From: Tenebrio molitor
Taxonomy: Eukaryota; Arthropoda; Insecta; Coleoptera; Tenebrionidae
Length of the DNA stretch: 64,000 nt
NCBI RefSeq assembly: GCF_963966145.1
Contig: NC_091046.1
Location: 4,402,001 to 4,466,000, forward strand
Reading direction: 5' to 3'
Shown here: positions 46,384-56,940 of the stretch, piece after piece
Layout: every line of letters starts with the position of its first letter
Numbering within the stretch: the first letter of the stretch is position 1
Notes under the pieces: generated by a model
The model's database searches: none
Seen by the model: the letters and a program-made list of their open reading frames with translations, nothing else
Told to the model about the DNA's origin: nothing
Made by a program: the position numbers and the translations under genes

Positions 46384-47491
46384 GTCACATCAGTGACAAC
46401 ACTGAATGTTTCTTCTTGATGCCCAAGAAGTCGCGATCGCAATGAATACGCAAGTTTCGTATTACACAAGGTGCAAGGATTAGGAGATCATTGGACTGAT
46501 GAAAGTCCTGATGTGGGATTTTACAAACATGTTGGGATAAGATTTACCACCAAATGGACATGAGAGATTGACTTCTTTCTTGTAGATTAAGTGCAACATT
46601 ACTAATAAAGTGTAAAGTGTAAAGTTTCTGCTTCTCACCCATGTGTTGCCGCCTGTGGACTTGTAAGGAGCCCTTTTGTACAAAAGATTTATCACATAAG
46701 TCACATTTGTAAGGTCTAATTCCATGTTTGAGTTTTTTATGCATTCTTAAAGAACCCTGAAACCTTGAAAACTGAACATAACAAATTGTACTTATTTAGA
46801 GAAAAAAATACTTGAAAGCTTTGGTGCATTTGTCACACTTGAATGGTCGCTCATCTAAATGTTTTCTTCTATGGTGGACTACAAGATAATTCATTGGAAA
46901 CCCTTTGTTGCAGATATCACAGTGATAAGGCATATCTCCAGTATGTCTTCTGTTGTGGGCAATGTACTTAGATTTAATCTTAAATGTTATATTACATTCT
47001 TCACATCTGTATAATTTTTTATTACATTTTGGTGAAAATCCTTCATGCCTTGCCACTTCTCTAGTTGAATTTCCTTCACTATTTTGCTCTGTAATGGTCT
47101 CATCTATTTCCAGCTTGACCTCATCTATTTCCAACTTCATTTCATCAGATGCACCAGAAATTTCATTTTCACTCTCTTGGACAATCTTCTTATTTTGACT
47201 TTTTATTTTTAATTCTATGTCAGAATTTAAGATTAACGATCGAAACTCAATAATACTGTCCAGTTTTTGTACGCAAACATTGCAGATCATTTGTGGTAGA
47301 TTGTCGTAAGGAGACAACTAAAAACATTGGTAAAGAACTTTAGAAAAAAATTGTTACAAAATATTTACTTCAATGGGAACAAAACTCATTATCGTGTCCG
47401 AGATTAATTCGTTATTTTTACCGGAAGTAAAAATATTTACAGATTCATCCCGTTCTATTTTGTATAAGCACAAACGGCACTTTATATCCAT
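46384..47491 (-). pseudogene. ZAD zinc-finger gene, copy D, broken last exon
   Basis: Exon 1 (47369-47491) and exon 2 (46812-47317) are intact and match copies C and G, including the KLEIDEVKLEIDE linker. Exon 3 starts normally at 46763 (FQGSLRMHKKLKHGIRPYKC), but after one full finger it shifts frame and stops at about 46544, giving at most a 282-residue product with four fingers. Pieces of the later fingers (ending with a degraded SVLPL-like 3' end near 46384) remain downstream in other frames with deletions. It is either a pseudogene or a truncated protein with ZAD and few fingers. Confidence 0.8.
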
Positions 47492-47879
47492 ATTCGCTTG
47501 TTTCTACTTTAACTTGTTACAATTTTAGGTTATGATGCATTAAATATTTTGGCAACAAACTCCGTACACCACACTGACTGATTGCACGTTTTTAAATTCT
47601 AGTTCTAAAACATAACGCAGTGAAAAATACTAAACTCTTCATCTAAATTTGTTCACGTTTTTGGTTCCCTGCATGTCACTACTTTAAAAAAGAAGAAACA
47701 TAACCAAAAATAAAATTATTTGATTTACTTTACCCTTGCAGATTAAATGATTAATTCCCGCCAGTAGTAATCCTGTATTTTAATTTAAAGCATTTTCACA
47801 CTTACAACCAAAACCAAACGGCAAATGGAGAATTGACAATTGTGATAACTATTTGAATTTGCCGCACTTTAAATGGCTT

Positions 47880-47997
47880 ATATCGGCTTTTTTTTTTAAT
47901 TTCACCTCGTAGGTGTTAAAGAGTCAATTGTGAACGCACCACTCGTCTTCGTCTTAACGCCTACTATGAGGTGAAATTAAAAAAAAAACACCGATAT
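47880..47997. repeat. Hairpin element with CACCTCGTAGGTGTTAA arms
   Basis: Arms of about 40 bp (ATATCGGC, a T-run, AATTTCACCTCGTAGGTG) are inverted at 47953-47997. The loop contains GTCAATTGTGAACGCACCACTCG, also seen in the related hairpin at 59853-60024. It interrupts the flank that copy G shows uninterrupted at about 61970-62045. Confidence 0.7.
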
Positions 47998-48002
47998 TTA
48001 AA

Positions 48003-48485
48003 GCATCATAACAAAATTGTAGCAGGATAAAATAGAAACGACAAACGAATTTGGATATAAAGTGACGTTTGTGCTTATCCAAAACAGAACTAGGTCAGTC
48101 TGTCAATACTTTTAACTTCGGTAAAAATAACAAATTAATCTCGGATACGATCATGAATTTGGTTCCCATTGAAGTAAGCATTACGTAACAATTTTTTTCT
48201 AAATTTCTTTATTGATGTTTTTAGTTGTCCTCTGACGACAATTTCCCACAAATGATGTGCAACGTTTGGGTCCAAAAACAATCTCAAAAAATTGTCCCAA
48301 TGAGTAAAAATGATATTTATGGTGTCTGACGACATTAAGTTGGAAACAGATGAGGACAGGACAAGCTTAAAATGGATGAGGTCAAGCTAGAAATAGATGA
48401 GGTCAAGCTGGAAATAGATGAGGTCAAGCTGGAAATAGATGAGGTCAAGCTGGGAATAGATGACACCACTAGAGAGTAAAATAGT
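48003..48485 (+). pseudogene. Inverted relic of a ZAD zinc-finger gene (copy D')
   Basis: In plus orientation it carries the family's upstream motif (GCATCATAAC..AAAATTGTA), a decayed exon 1 (48052-48173: ATG to TTG, first ZAD Cys codon TGC to TGA), the GTAAG-like donor, an intron and the start of exon 2 (TTGTCCTCTGACGACAATTT, CCACAAATGATGTGCAACGT). Most of exon 2 and all zinc fingers are lost. The acidic linker has expanded into four 21-bp units (GATGAGGTCAAGCTGGAAAT A) at 48375-48458. It faces head-to-head with copy D. Confidence 0.8.
48375..48458 (+). repeat. 21-bp minisatellite derived from zinc-finger gene linker
   Basis: Four consecutive 21-bp units encode DEVKLEI in frame. Intact copies C, D and G have two such units. 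The expansion is in a pseudogene. Confidence 0.85.
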
Positions 48486-48631
48486 GGTTTCAGCTTACCT
48501 ATCGTAAAGAATAAGAAAAACAAATTCATAAACATTTTATTTGAAGTAATTATTATTACCGAAAACACCTTTGCTACTTTCTCATAAAGAAGAAGAAATG
48601 TCATTGAATTTTGACGTTAATTCTAACCCTT

Positions 48632-51600
48632 GTGGTTTACGTCGCTCAAACTGCGCCCCTCACACGCGCAGCCCCGTAGATGGAGAAATCGACGCTGTTA
48701 TGCTGAAACGACTCAAGCGACAAAAAAATCGGAATTGAGGTAAGTACACCATTGGAAAGAGGAGCTTGAGCCGAATCTATTCGTACCATTGGATGCAGCG
48801 ACACCACGGGTTTTAACGGATTTTTTTGCATTTAAATTTGCCTAAGCGCCTTCGTTTTATATTCGACGATGATCGTTTTGTCACACTGCGGCTTAAGCGC
48901 CAGTTTTACCCGCCTTTTCACGAGAGTGAAAGTTGTGCGTTTGTTTCATTGTTTTCTGCAGAATAAACTGGTAAGTAATTATTATATTTGATAATTATGG
49001 TTACTTAAGACTAATTTAATACAATTTACAATTAAATATGTTTAAATACAATTAAATTAAATAGTCAACATGATAATTTTTGTGTCATGTGGCGGTTAAG
49101 TCGAAATGTTGTAGTCTGGTGTCAGTTTGACTTAAGTGACGTTTTCTGTACTAATTCTTATGACAGAAATCTTCTAAAGTTTTGTAATTTTTTGTAATTA
49201 TAGAAACGCTTTTTTCTGTAGTTTTGAGCAACAACATAACTGCATTTTATATGTGATTTTCTCTTATTATTTAAAATAATTTGTTTGAATATTAAATAGA
49301 AAAAAACATGTTTCCAAATATTCATGTCGCTTGGGACGCTTGCAATGAAAAAATATTGGATTTTCAGAACAATGAAGACGGCCACGCATATTTCACGCAC
49401 CGAGAAAATGTTGGCCATGGTTAACGAAAATAATAATTCTGACAGCTGCAATGTGGATGATGATGATCCTTTAATACTGGAAGCAATGAATCAAGAAAAA
49501 AATCTTCTCTCGTTAATAAATGCGAAGGATAATAAATGTTCTACAGATAATACAGTGCAGGAAAACGTGGAAATTGAGAAAAATCTCATTCCGAGTACAA
49601 GAGGTCAAGAAATGCACAACAACGCGATCATCATCAGCTATGATGAAACTATGACAGATATTCAAAATCCTGCTGAAAATAATATGGAACGAGATGATGA
49701 GGATAGTGAAGATTTGGTAGAAGATAATAACGACATGACGTTTCAGAAAAGAAAAAGGGTCGAGAGCATCAGAGAAATTAATAAAAAAAGAAAAATTAAA
49801 GGAGAAGAGTATAAAAATTACAAAGGAGAAACGTTACCAAAGAAGACTTTATTGCCAAACCCCTGTCAAAACAAAAAATGTCAGAATAACTGTCAAAGGT
49901 ATTCTGAAGATGAACGAGAAAAGATTTTCAAAAATTATTGGTCACTAGGAAGTATGACCAGCAAAGAATCTTTTATTCTAAACTGCATCAAGGTGGTCAA
50001 AATAAAAAGAAAAAGAAGTAACAGTAACAAGAGATGCCGCACTTTTGAATATTTTCTGCCCTTTGTAAATGAAGATGAAAATGGAGTTACTCAGAACCAA
50101 GTTTGTCAGCAGTTTTTACTAAATACACTTGATATTTCGCAAAGGAAACTTCGCACTGTAAGAGGCAGAATTAATCTGGACGAAGCTGATACACAGACAC
50201 CCGTGTCGAAAAAAACAACCTATTCTGAAGCCCAGCTAAGAAATTTCGATATTTTTGTTCAAAGTTTGCCGGCAGTGCCTTCCCATTATTGCCGAAGTTC
50301 GACCTCAAGAAAATATCTTCCGTCAGAAATAAAAACTTTTGAAAATTTGTATAGGATGTATGTGCGAAAGCAAGAAGGACAGGTTCACATTAAAAGAGGC
50401 GTTTTCATGAAATTATTTAAAAAAAATTATAATATCGGTATCCATGTACCACGTAAAGACAAATGTAAAAAGTGTGAATCACATAAAAACAAAGAAAATA
50501 AACAACCTGCTGATATTGAGATTTATAATAATCATATAAGCGAAAAAGATTATGTAAAGAAAATATTTCTGGAAGATCAAGAGAATAGTAAGACTGACCA
50601 AAACAAAATTGTGGCCAGTTTCGATTTGCAAAAAGTGCTGACCACACCCCATGGCGACAGTTTTCTTCTTGGGTTCTCCAGAAAATACGCCGTGTATAAT
50701 TTCACAGTATACGAAACTGGAACCCGAAATGGTTACTGTTACGTTTGGGAAGAGAGAAACGCCCAGAGAGGAGGGAACGAAATATGCACATGTTTATTTA
50801 TGTATTTGCAAAATGTTGACCAACAGAAGAACCAAGTATGTCATCTTTCTTTGTATTGCGACAACTGCATGGGTCAAAATAAGAACAGGCAAATGCTGGC
50901 AATGATACAGCACTTTTTGTCTTTAAGTAAGAAAATTCGTACAGTATCTATAACGTACTTAGTTCCTGGACACACATATATGCCAGTAGATTCAATGCAC
51001 GCCGTGATTGAAAAAAGTATCCAGAAATGCGTGATCCAGGCACCGTCAGAGTGGCCGACAATTTTACGGAATGCGAGGCTAAAACCTTCGCCATACGTGG
51101 TAAAGGTTCTGCACTATTCCGACTTTTTAGACTGGAAAAGTTTTTCTAAAAAAATTAAAATAAAGGACGGACGGAAAGATGTTAAAATTACAACTATAAA
51201 AAAGTTATTTTTTGAGAAAGGAACAGATGATGTGAGATACAAAATAAACTTCAACGAAGAGGAGTACTTGGTGGCAAATATAAAGCCCAATCAAACTGGC
51301 CAAATTAAAAAGGCCTATGTAGAAGAGCAAAAAATTAATCCAAAAAAACTAGAAAATTTACTAGATCTGTGTCGAACAAATGTGATAAAACCGGAATATC
51401 ATGCTGAATATTTCAGCCTCAGAAGCAATGCAAATGTACCTGACATATTAGACCAAAGCGATATCGAAGACGAAACCCAAGACTGATAGCAGTGGTAGTA
51501 GACTAGTTTGTTTGATTCTGTGATTCCTATATAAGTATTGTTATTGTTTCTTAAAAAAATATATTTATGCGTAATATTGTTTAGCAAATGTATTACAAAT

Positions 51601-52144
51601 ATACTATGTACCTTTTGTTTCATATATTATGCTCGATTTATTGGATAAATAATAAAAAAACCATTTAAAAATTGTGTATTTAAAAAAAAATAATTGTTGA
51701 CTTAAGCAACCAAAAGAAATTTGAAGTTCTTTAGCTGGTTTGATGAAAAGACTTAACCACCTGACTTAAGCGACAGTTACAACTAAAATGTAAGAAAACA
51801 AATAGACTCGAGCGACATAAATATTAGACATAAGCAACACGTATGACAGGTTTGAACCACAAAAAAGACTTAAGCGACAACAAAACTATGTTTTACAGTT
51901 TTTTTTCCAAACCCGTTATTGGAATAAGATGAAAAATGACAAATGCGTTGAGATTGAAAAGACAAATGTACTAGTTCGGTAATATAAACTCAATATATAA
52001 AAAAAATTGTGTTTGAGGTTTTTTGAGATTTTCTCAAAACTTTCCGATTGTCGCTCGAGTCGTTTCAGCATGACAGCATCGAAATGCTCTCTCACATTTA
52101 GCACGGTGCGCGAAGTGATCCACAGTTTGGGCGACGTAAACTAC
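48632..52144 (+). mobile_element. 3.5-kb DNA transposon with about 100-bp TIRs and subterminal repeats
   Basis: The left end GTGGTTTACGTCGCTCAAAC and the inverse of the right end (GTAGTTTACGTCGCCCAAAC) match. A second well-matched inner block follows (GCTGT.ATGCTGAAACGACT, then C.AGCGAC) at 48692-48722 and 52048-52078. Copies of a motif like GACTTAAGCGAC occur just inside both ends: about 48846, 48889, 49092 and 49130 on the left, and about 51701, 51755, 51766, 51808, 51829 and 51868 on the right. It carries one long gene. Related flank sequence is continuous around 53907-54330, which supports insertion here. A target duplication could not be defined. Confidence 0.82.
49324..51486 (+). CDS. 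DDE-like transposase of uncharacterised insect family
   Basis: This is a 720-residue open frame. The N-terminal third is acidic and Asn-rich with a basic KRKRVESIREINKKRKIK stretch. Next comes a Cys cluster (NPCQNKKCQNNCQRYS) and a helical part (DEREKIFKNYWSLGS), then a second Cys motif (KDKCKKCESH). The C-terminal part has an RNase H-like pattern: Asp in VASFDLQKV (about 434), Asp in LYCDNCMGQNKNR (about 513) and Glu in MHAVIEK (about 563). These are candidate catalytic residues. This arrangement resembles the DUF7869-type proteins common in insect genomes (from memory). The first about 29 codons look unlike the rest. Another frame from about 49308 (MFPNIHVAWDACNEKILDF) also looks protein-like, so a frameshift or a later start (MLAMVNENNN) is possible. 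Confidence 0.75.
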   Translation: MSLGTLAMKKYWIFRTMKTATHISRTEKMLAMVNENNNSDSCNVDDDDPLILEAMNQEKNLLSLINAKDNKCSTDNTVQENVEIEKNLIPSTRGQEMHNNAIIISYDETMTDIQNPAENNMERDDEDSEDLVEDNNDMTFQKRKRVESIREINKKRKIKGEEYKNYKGETLPKKTLLPNPCQNKKCQNNCQRYSEDEREKIFKNYWSLGSMTSKESFILNCIKVVKIKRKRSNSNKRCRTFEYFLPFVNEDENGVTQNQVCQQFLLNTLDISQRKLRTVRGRINLDEADTQTPVSKKTTYSEAQLRNFDIFVQSLPAVPSHYCRSSTSRKYLPSEIKTFENLYRMYVRKQEGQVHIKRGVFMKLFKKNYNIGIHVPRKDKCKKCESHKNKENKQPADIEIYNNHISEKDYVKKIFLEDQENSKTDQNKIVASFDLQKVLTTPHGDSFLLGFSRKYAVYNFTVYETGTRNGYCYVWEERNAQRGGNEICTCLFMYLQNVDQQKNQVCHLSLYCDNCMGQNKNRQMLAMIQHFLSLSKKIRTVSITYLVPGHTYMPVDSMHAVIEKSIQKCVIQAPSEWPTILRNARLKPSPYVVKVLHYSDFLDWKSFSKKIKIKDGRKDVKITTIKKLFFEKGTDDVRYKINFNEEEYLVANIKPNQTGQIKKAYVEEQKINPKKLENLLDLCRTNVIKPEYHAEYFSLRSNANVPDILDQSDIEDETQD

Positions 52145-52302
52145 AAAATTAACTTCAGTTTTTTTTTGCAACTACTGTAAGTACGTACAAGCGCGCCTAG
52201 TTACTTTTGCCGGAAATGCCAACTTAAAGACAAGTCCCCAATCCAGATCTATAACGTTCCGACTGTAGTAATTTTGGCAACGCGTCAAAATTTTACGTCA
52301 CA

Positions 52303-53547
52303 CTAGTGGCAACCTGGCAACACAGAATGATCCTTCTTGACGTGCGTACGAAGCGCATGCGAATATACAAACTTCCTATCGCACAAAGTGCAAGGATATG
52401 GAGTCTCGCCGGGATGCGTACTCATGTGCCTTCTTAGAAGACATAATAGGGTAAAGCTCTTCTTGCATATATCGCAAGTGTGCGGCTTGACGGCATTATG
52501 AATCCTCATGTGACCTTTTAAATAGCCACTGTTAGAGAAGGATTTACCACATGTGGAACATGGAATGTAGGGTCCTTTCTTGTGGACCTTGTGGTGTTGC
52601 TTGAGCAAATTGTTACTGGCAAACCCTTTGCTGCAATATTCGCAAATATAGGGTTTCTCGCCTGTGTGTTGACGCTTGTGAATATTCAAGGCGCCTATTC
52701 TTAGAAAAGTTTTGTCACACAAGTCACATTTGTAGGGCCTGATTCTTTGGTGGATTATCTTGTGCCTTTTTAGAGAGTTCTGAAACCTATAGGTAAACCT
52801 AAACATGCCAGATTGTATTATTCAAAGAAAAAAATACCTGAAGGCTTTTGTGCACTCATCACACTTAAAAGGTCGTTCATCTAAATGGATTCTTTTATGG
52901 TAAACCATAAAGGATTTCGTTGCAAACCCTTTATTGCAGATGTCACAGCAAAATGGCCTTTCTCCAGTATGGCTTCTATTGTGTACAATATACCTAGACT
53001 TATGCGGGAATGTTTTGTCACATCTTTCACATTTATATAATTTTTTGTTTCTTTGACGTTCATATCTTCTCTGCTGTAGGCCCCCTTTACTTACAGTTCT
53101 TTTACTATTTTGCTCTTTAATAGTGTCATCTGGTTCAAACTTAATTTCTGTTTCTGCTTCTAGCTTGACATCATGTATATCTAGCTTGACTTCTTCAGAC
53201 TCATAACTAGCAGAATCACCACAAACCTGATTTTCACTCTTCTGGGCGACAATTATTTTTTGACTTTTTAGTTGTGCATCAGAATTTAAGATTATCATTC
53301 GAAATTCAATAATACTGTTGAGTTTTTGTACACAAACGTTGCAGATTGCTTGTGGGAGATTGTCGTCAGGAGACAACTAAAAACATTGCTAATGAAATTT
53401 GGAAAAAAAATATGAAAAGATTACTTCAATGGGAACAAAACTCATTATCGTGTCCGAGATTAATACGTTATTTTTATCTGGGGTAAAAATATTTACAGAT
53501 TCATCTAGTTCTGTTTTGAATAAGCACAAACGGCACTTTATATCCAT
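52303..53547 (-). CDS. ZAD C2H2 zinc-finger protein, copy E
   Basis: Exons (minus) are 53425-53547, 52838-53376 and 52303-52786, giving 381 residues. ZAD domain, acidic linker (VKLDIHDVKLEAETEIKFEPDD), eight C2H2 fingers, the third split by the intron (CTKAFR / FQNSLKRHKIIH). It ends DHSVLPGCH, a terminus shared only with copy F. Splice sites match the other copies, except that the acceptor of exon 3 is CTATAG. Copies E and F also share about 110 bp of nearly identical 3' flank (52186-52300 and 54333-54446), which marks the most recent duplication in the array. Confidence 0.87.
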
Positions 53548-54448
53548 ATTCACTTGCGATTTCTATTTCATCTTCTTATAATTTTAGGTTATGATGCTTT
53601 CTAAATTTGGCAACATGGTTTCTAAAGGCAGCCTTACACCGAGACATGTTGCCTACAACATTTTTTATACTCAATTCTTTATCTTGGTGAGTGGTCTTTC
53701 CACGGTCAGGTTGAATTTTGGGATTTTTACAAGTTCCCATGGAAAAGTGCATTGGCAGTTGTTGAAAAATATTCAAATATTACAATAATGTAACAGAGAC
53801 GCAGCAAAATCTTTCTATTTATTATTTTCCAGGTTAAATTGCTCATGTTTCATATGCACCGAGACATAACCTCAAACACACTGACCTTTTAATATTATCA
53901 AAAACGTGGTTTGAGCTCACCTATCGTAAAGAATAAGAAAAACAAATTCAATTAAACATTTTATTGGAAGTAATTATTATTACCAAACACCTTTGCTACT
54001 TTCTCATAAAGAATTTTTTTTTTGTTGAATTTAACGCCAGTTCTTTCATCTCATTGTAACACTTAATTATCACGTTTTTTTCTTTTGTAGACAGCAATGT
54101 TCTTTTCTTCCCTGTACATATTTTTGTAATCAGATTCTCAAATTATTTGTAAAAACCAAACCTACAGTCAAATCGTTTATAGTTTTTGTCAGTTGTTTTT
54201 GCCGCCCTGCTAAAAATTTAAAACACCAACAGTTGGTTGCAAAAAAAACGGAAAACGAAAATTTTCCTAATGTAAATTTGATTTTGTCCATTTGTCAATT
54301 AACGGTTTACTTGACTTTTGTAACCAGTGTACAAGCGCGCCTAGTTACTTTTGCCGGAAATGCCAACTTAAAGACAAGTCCCCAATCCACATGTATATAA
54401 CGTTCCGACTGTAGTAATTTTGGCAACGCGTCAAAATTTTACGTCACA
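53548..54448. other. Spacer between copies E and F
   Basis: It includes the shared promoter motif of copy E (about 53579), one arm of the GGCGGCCTTACACC-type repeat (about 53624-53670), a segment at 53907-54060 repeated at 48466-48625, and the duplicated 3' flank of copy F. No gene is present. Confidence 0.65.
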
Positions 54449-55711
54449 CTAGTGGCAACCTGGCAACACAGAATGATTCTTCTTGACGTGCGTACGAAGC
54501 GCATGCGAATATACAAACTTCCTATCGCACAAGGTGCAAGGATATGGAGTCTCGCCGGGATGCGTCCTCATGTGCCTCCTTAGAAGACATAATAGGGTGA
54601 ACTTCTTCTTGCATATATCGCAAGTGTGCCGCTTGACGGCATGATGAATCCTCATGTGACATTTTAAATAGCCACTGTTAGAGAAGGATTTACCACAAGC
54701 AGGACATGGAATATAGGGTCCTTTCTTGTGGACGCTGTGGTGTCGCTGGAGGTTTCGGCTAGTAGTAAACCCTTTGCTGCAATATTCGCAAATATAGGGT
54801 TTCTCGCCTGTGTGTTGACGCCTGTGAATATTCAAGGAGCCCATTTTTAGAAATGTTTTGTCACACAAGTCACATTTGTAGGGTCTGATTCTTTGGTGGA
54901 TTCTCTTGTGCCTTTTTAGATAGTTCTGAAACCTATAGGTAAAACTAAACATGCCAGATTGTATTATTTAAAGAAAAAAATACCTGAAGGCTTTTGTGCA
55001 CTCATCACACTTAAAAGGTCGTTCATCTAAATGGATTCTTCTATGGTAAACCATAAAAGTTTCCACTGCAAACCCTTTATCACAGATGTCACAGTGAAAA
55101 GGCATTTCTCCAGTATGCCTTCTGTTGTGCATGATATACCTATATTTATACTTAAATGTTTTGGCACATTCTTCACATTTATATAATTTTTTGTGGCCTT
55201 TACTTGGAGTTCTTTCATCATTTTGCTCTTTAATAGTATCATCTGGTTCAAGCTTAATTTCTAATTCTGTTTCTAGCTTGACATCATGTATATCAATCTT
55301 GATTTCTTCAGATTCATAACTAGCGCAATCAACACAAACCTGTTTTTCATTCGTCTGCACAAATTTTTGAGGTCGTTTAATGGCAGCAGAGAGTGCTTCC
55401 TTAAGTTTACCAACAATTATCTTTTGACTTTTTAATTGTGCATCAGAATTTAAGATTATCATTCGAAATTCAATAATACTGTTGAGTTTTTGTACACAAA
55501 CGTTGCAGATTGCTTGTGGGAGATTGTCGTCAGGAGACAACTAAAAACATTGCTAATGAAAGTTGGAAAAAAAATACGAAAAGATTACTTCAATGGGAAC
55601 AAGACTCATTATCGTGTCCGAAATTAATACGTTATTTTCATCTGGGGTAAAAATATTTACAGATTCATCCCGTTCTGTTTTGAATAAGCACAAACGGCAC
55701 TTTATATGCAT
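54449..55711 (-). CDS. ZAD C2H2 zinc-finger protein, copy F
   Basis: Exons (minus) are 55589-55711, 54984-55540 and 54449-54932, giving 387 residues. The second residue is His rather than Asp (MHIKC). It is the sister of copy E in both exons and flanks but retains the LKEALSAAIKRPQKF segment that copy E has lost. Finger residues differ between the two in the fourth to seventh fingers (MGSLNIHRRQH, TSRNLQRHHSVH, SGYLKCHMRIHH), so binding preference may have shifted. Eight fingers in total. Confidence 0.87.
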
Positions 55712-55777
55712 ATTCACTTGCGATTTCTATATTTCATCTTGTTACAATTTTAGGTTATGATGCTTTCCAAATGGTTT

Positions 55778-55913
55778 CTAAAGGCGGCCTTACACCGAGG
55801 CAACAATTGGCAACATGTTGCGTGCAACATTCTTTAGTAATGTAGCCGCTCATTATTAAAAAATGTTGCAGGCAACATGTTGCCAATTGTTGCCTTGGTG
55901 TAAGGCCGCCTTA
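55778..55913. mobile_element. Fold-back MITE, TAAGGCGGCCTTACACC family, copy 1
   Basis: Arms of about 60 bp (TAAAGGCGGCCTTACACCGA, GGCAACAATTGGCAACATGT, TGCGTGCAACAT) are inverted almost completely at 55856-55913. The internal spacer is very short. Confidence 0.8.
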
Positions 55914-56043
55914 AGGCGGCTTTTACATGTAGCATGCGACGTTGTTGCCTTCAACACCTTCAACATGTTGCCAATGCCAAGTGTTGCCTGGTGTTGCCAG
56001 TCTAGCGTGCGCCGTTCTACAAAAATTGCCTGTTGCACCCTGT

Positions 56044-56162
56044 ATAACGGCGACCTTACACCATGTTGCCTGCAACTTTTTTTTAGTAATGTTGCCGATT
56101 ATTACTAAAAAATGTTACAGGCAACATGTTGCCAATTGTTGCCTTGGTGTAAGGCCGCCTTA
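56044..56162. mobile_element. Fold-back MITE, TAAGGCGGCCTTACACC family, copy 2
   Basis: The right arm (AAAAAATGTTACAGGCAACA, TGTTGCCAATTGTTGCCTTG, GTGTAAGGCCGCCTTA) is the same as in copy 1. The left arm (ACGGCGACCTTACACCATG) has a deletion. A further lone arm lies near 53624. Confidence 0.75.
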
Positions 56163-56634
56163 ATAGCACGTCGATCCTCAACAAGTGGAAAAAAGCAACA
56201 TTCCAACATTGTTCGTACGACTCAAACTTTTGCTTTCAATTCTTAGTAATTAGTGATGGAATGGTCAAATGAAAAACTGTAATGTTTATTGAGGATTACA
56301 GGAATAACGAAATATGTAGGTACTTTTGAATCACAAATTAACAGATTTCAAGAATAACAGAAAAAAGTTAGATATTTTTTTGAGAAATATGGAACTGTTA
56401 ATTTAAAAAAGAAAATAAAAAATCTTAGAACACAATTTCATCATGTTTATTTAACAAATATGTAATGGAAGTCAGTTAAACATATTCGTGTAAAACTTTT
56501 AAAAAGGGCTCCGCGATCTGCATTCAACTGAGACCGTCGAAGTGCGAAAATGCATAAAATTAAATTTTTCTACAACTGTCAAAAAAACGTGACATTTATG
56601 CATCGTTATCAAGTCGCAAAGTATGTCATTTTTG

Positions 56635-56940
56635 ATAGTGAAAAAATATTTGTCAAAAAGTTTCCTTGGATGCTAAAATAGTTATATTTTAGCACCCAAG
56701 GAAACTTTTTGACGAATATTTTAGCATCCAAGGAAAATTTTACAAAAATTAAAAAATTCAAAAATTTTAAAATGCTGTTGTAGAAAAAATAGTGTTTGTA
56801 TTTCGTGCGCAAGATGATTGTTTTGTTGGCGCATTCGAATGAGTTTGAAGTCTCGACCTGACGGTCTCGACCAAAAACTCATTCTCATGCCCCAACAAAA
56901 AACAATCACTTTGCGCACTTAATACAAAAATAACTATTTT
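56635..56940. repeat. Two adjacent palindromic stretches
   Basis: First, CAAAAAGTTTCCTTGGATGC is opposed by GCACCCAAGGAAACTTTTTG around 56655-56712. Second, GCGCAAGATGATTGTTTTGT..AATGAGTTT is opposed by AACTCATTC..CAACAAAAAACAATCACTTTGCGC at 56807-56918. Neither has coding capacity. Confidence 0.6.

Larger units (their letters stand above)
47492..48631. other. Spacer with inverted zinc-finger relic and hairpin
   Basis: After the copy D promoter motif (about 47518) comes a stretch at 47583-47750 that resembles 63905-64000. It is followed by the hairpin at 47880-47997, the inverted relic at 48003-48485, and a segment at 48466-48625 that is repeated at about 53907-54060. Confidence 0.65.
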
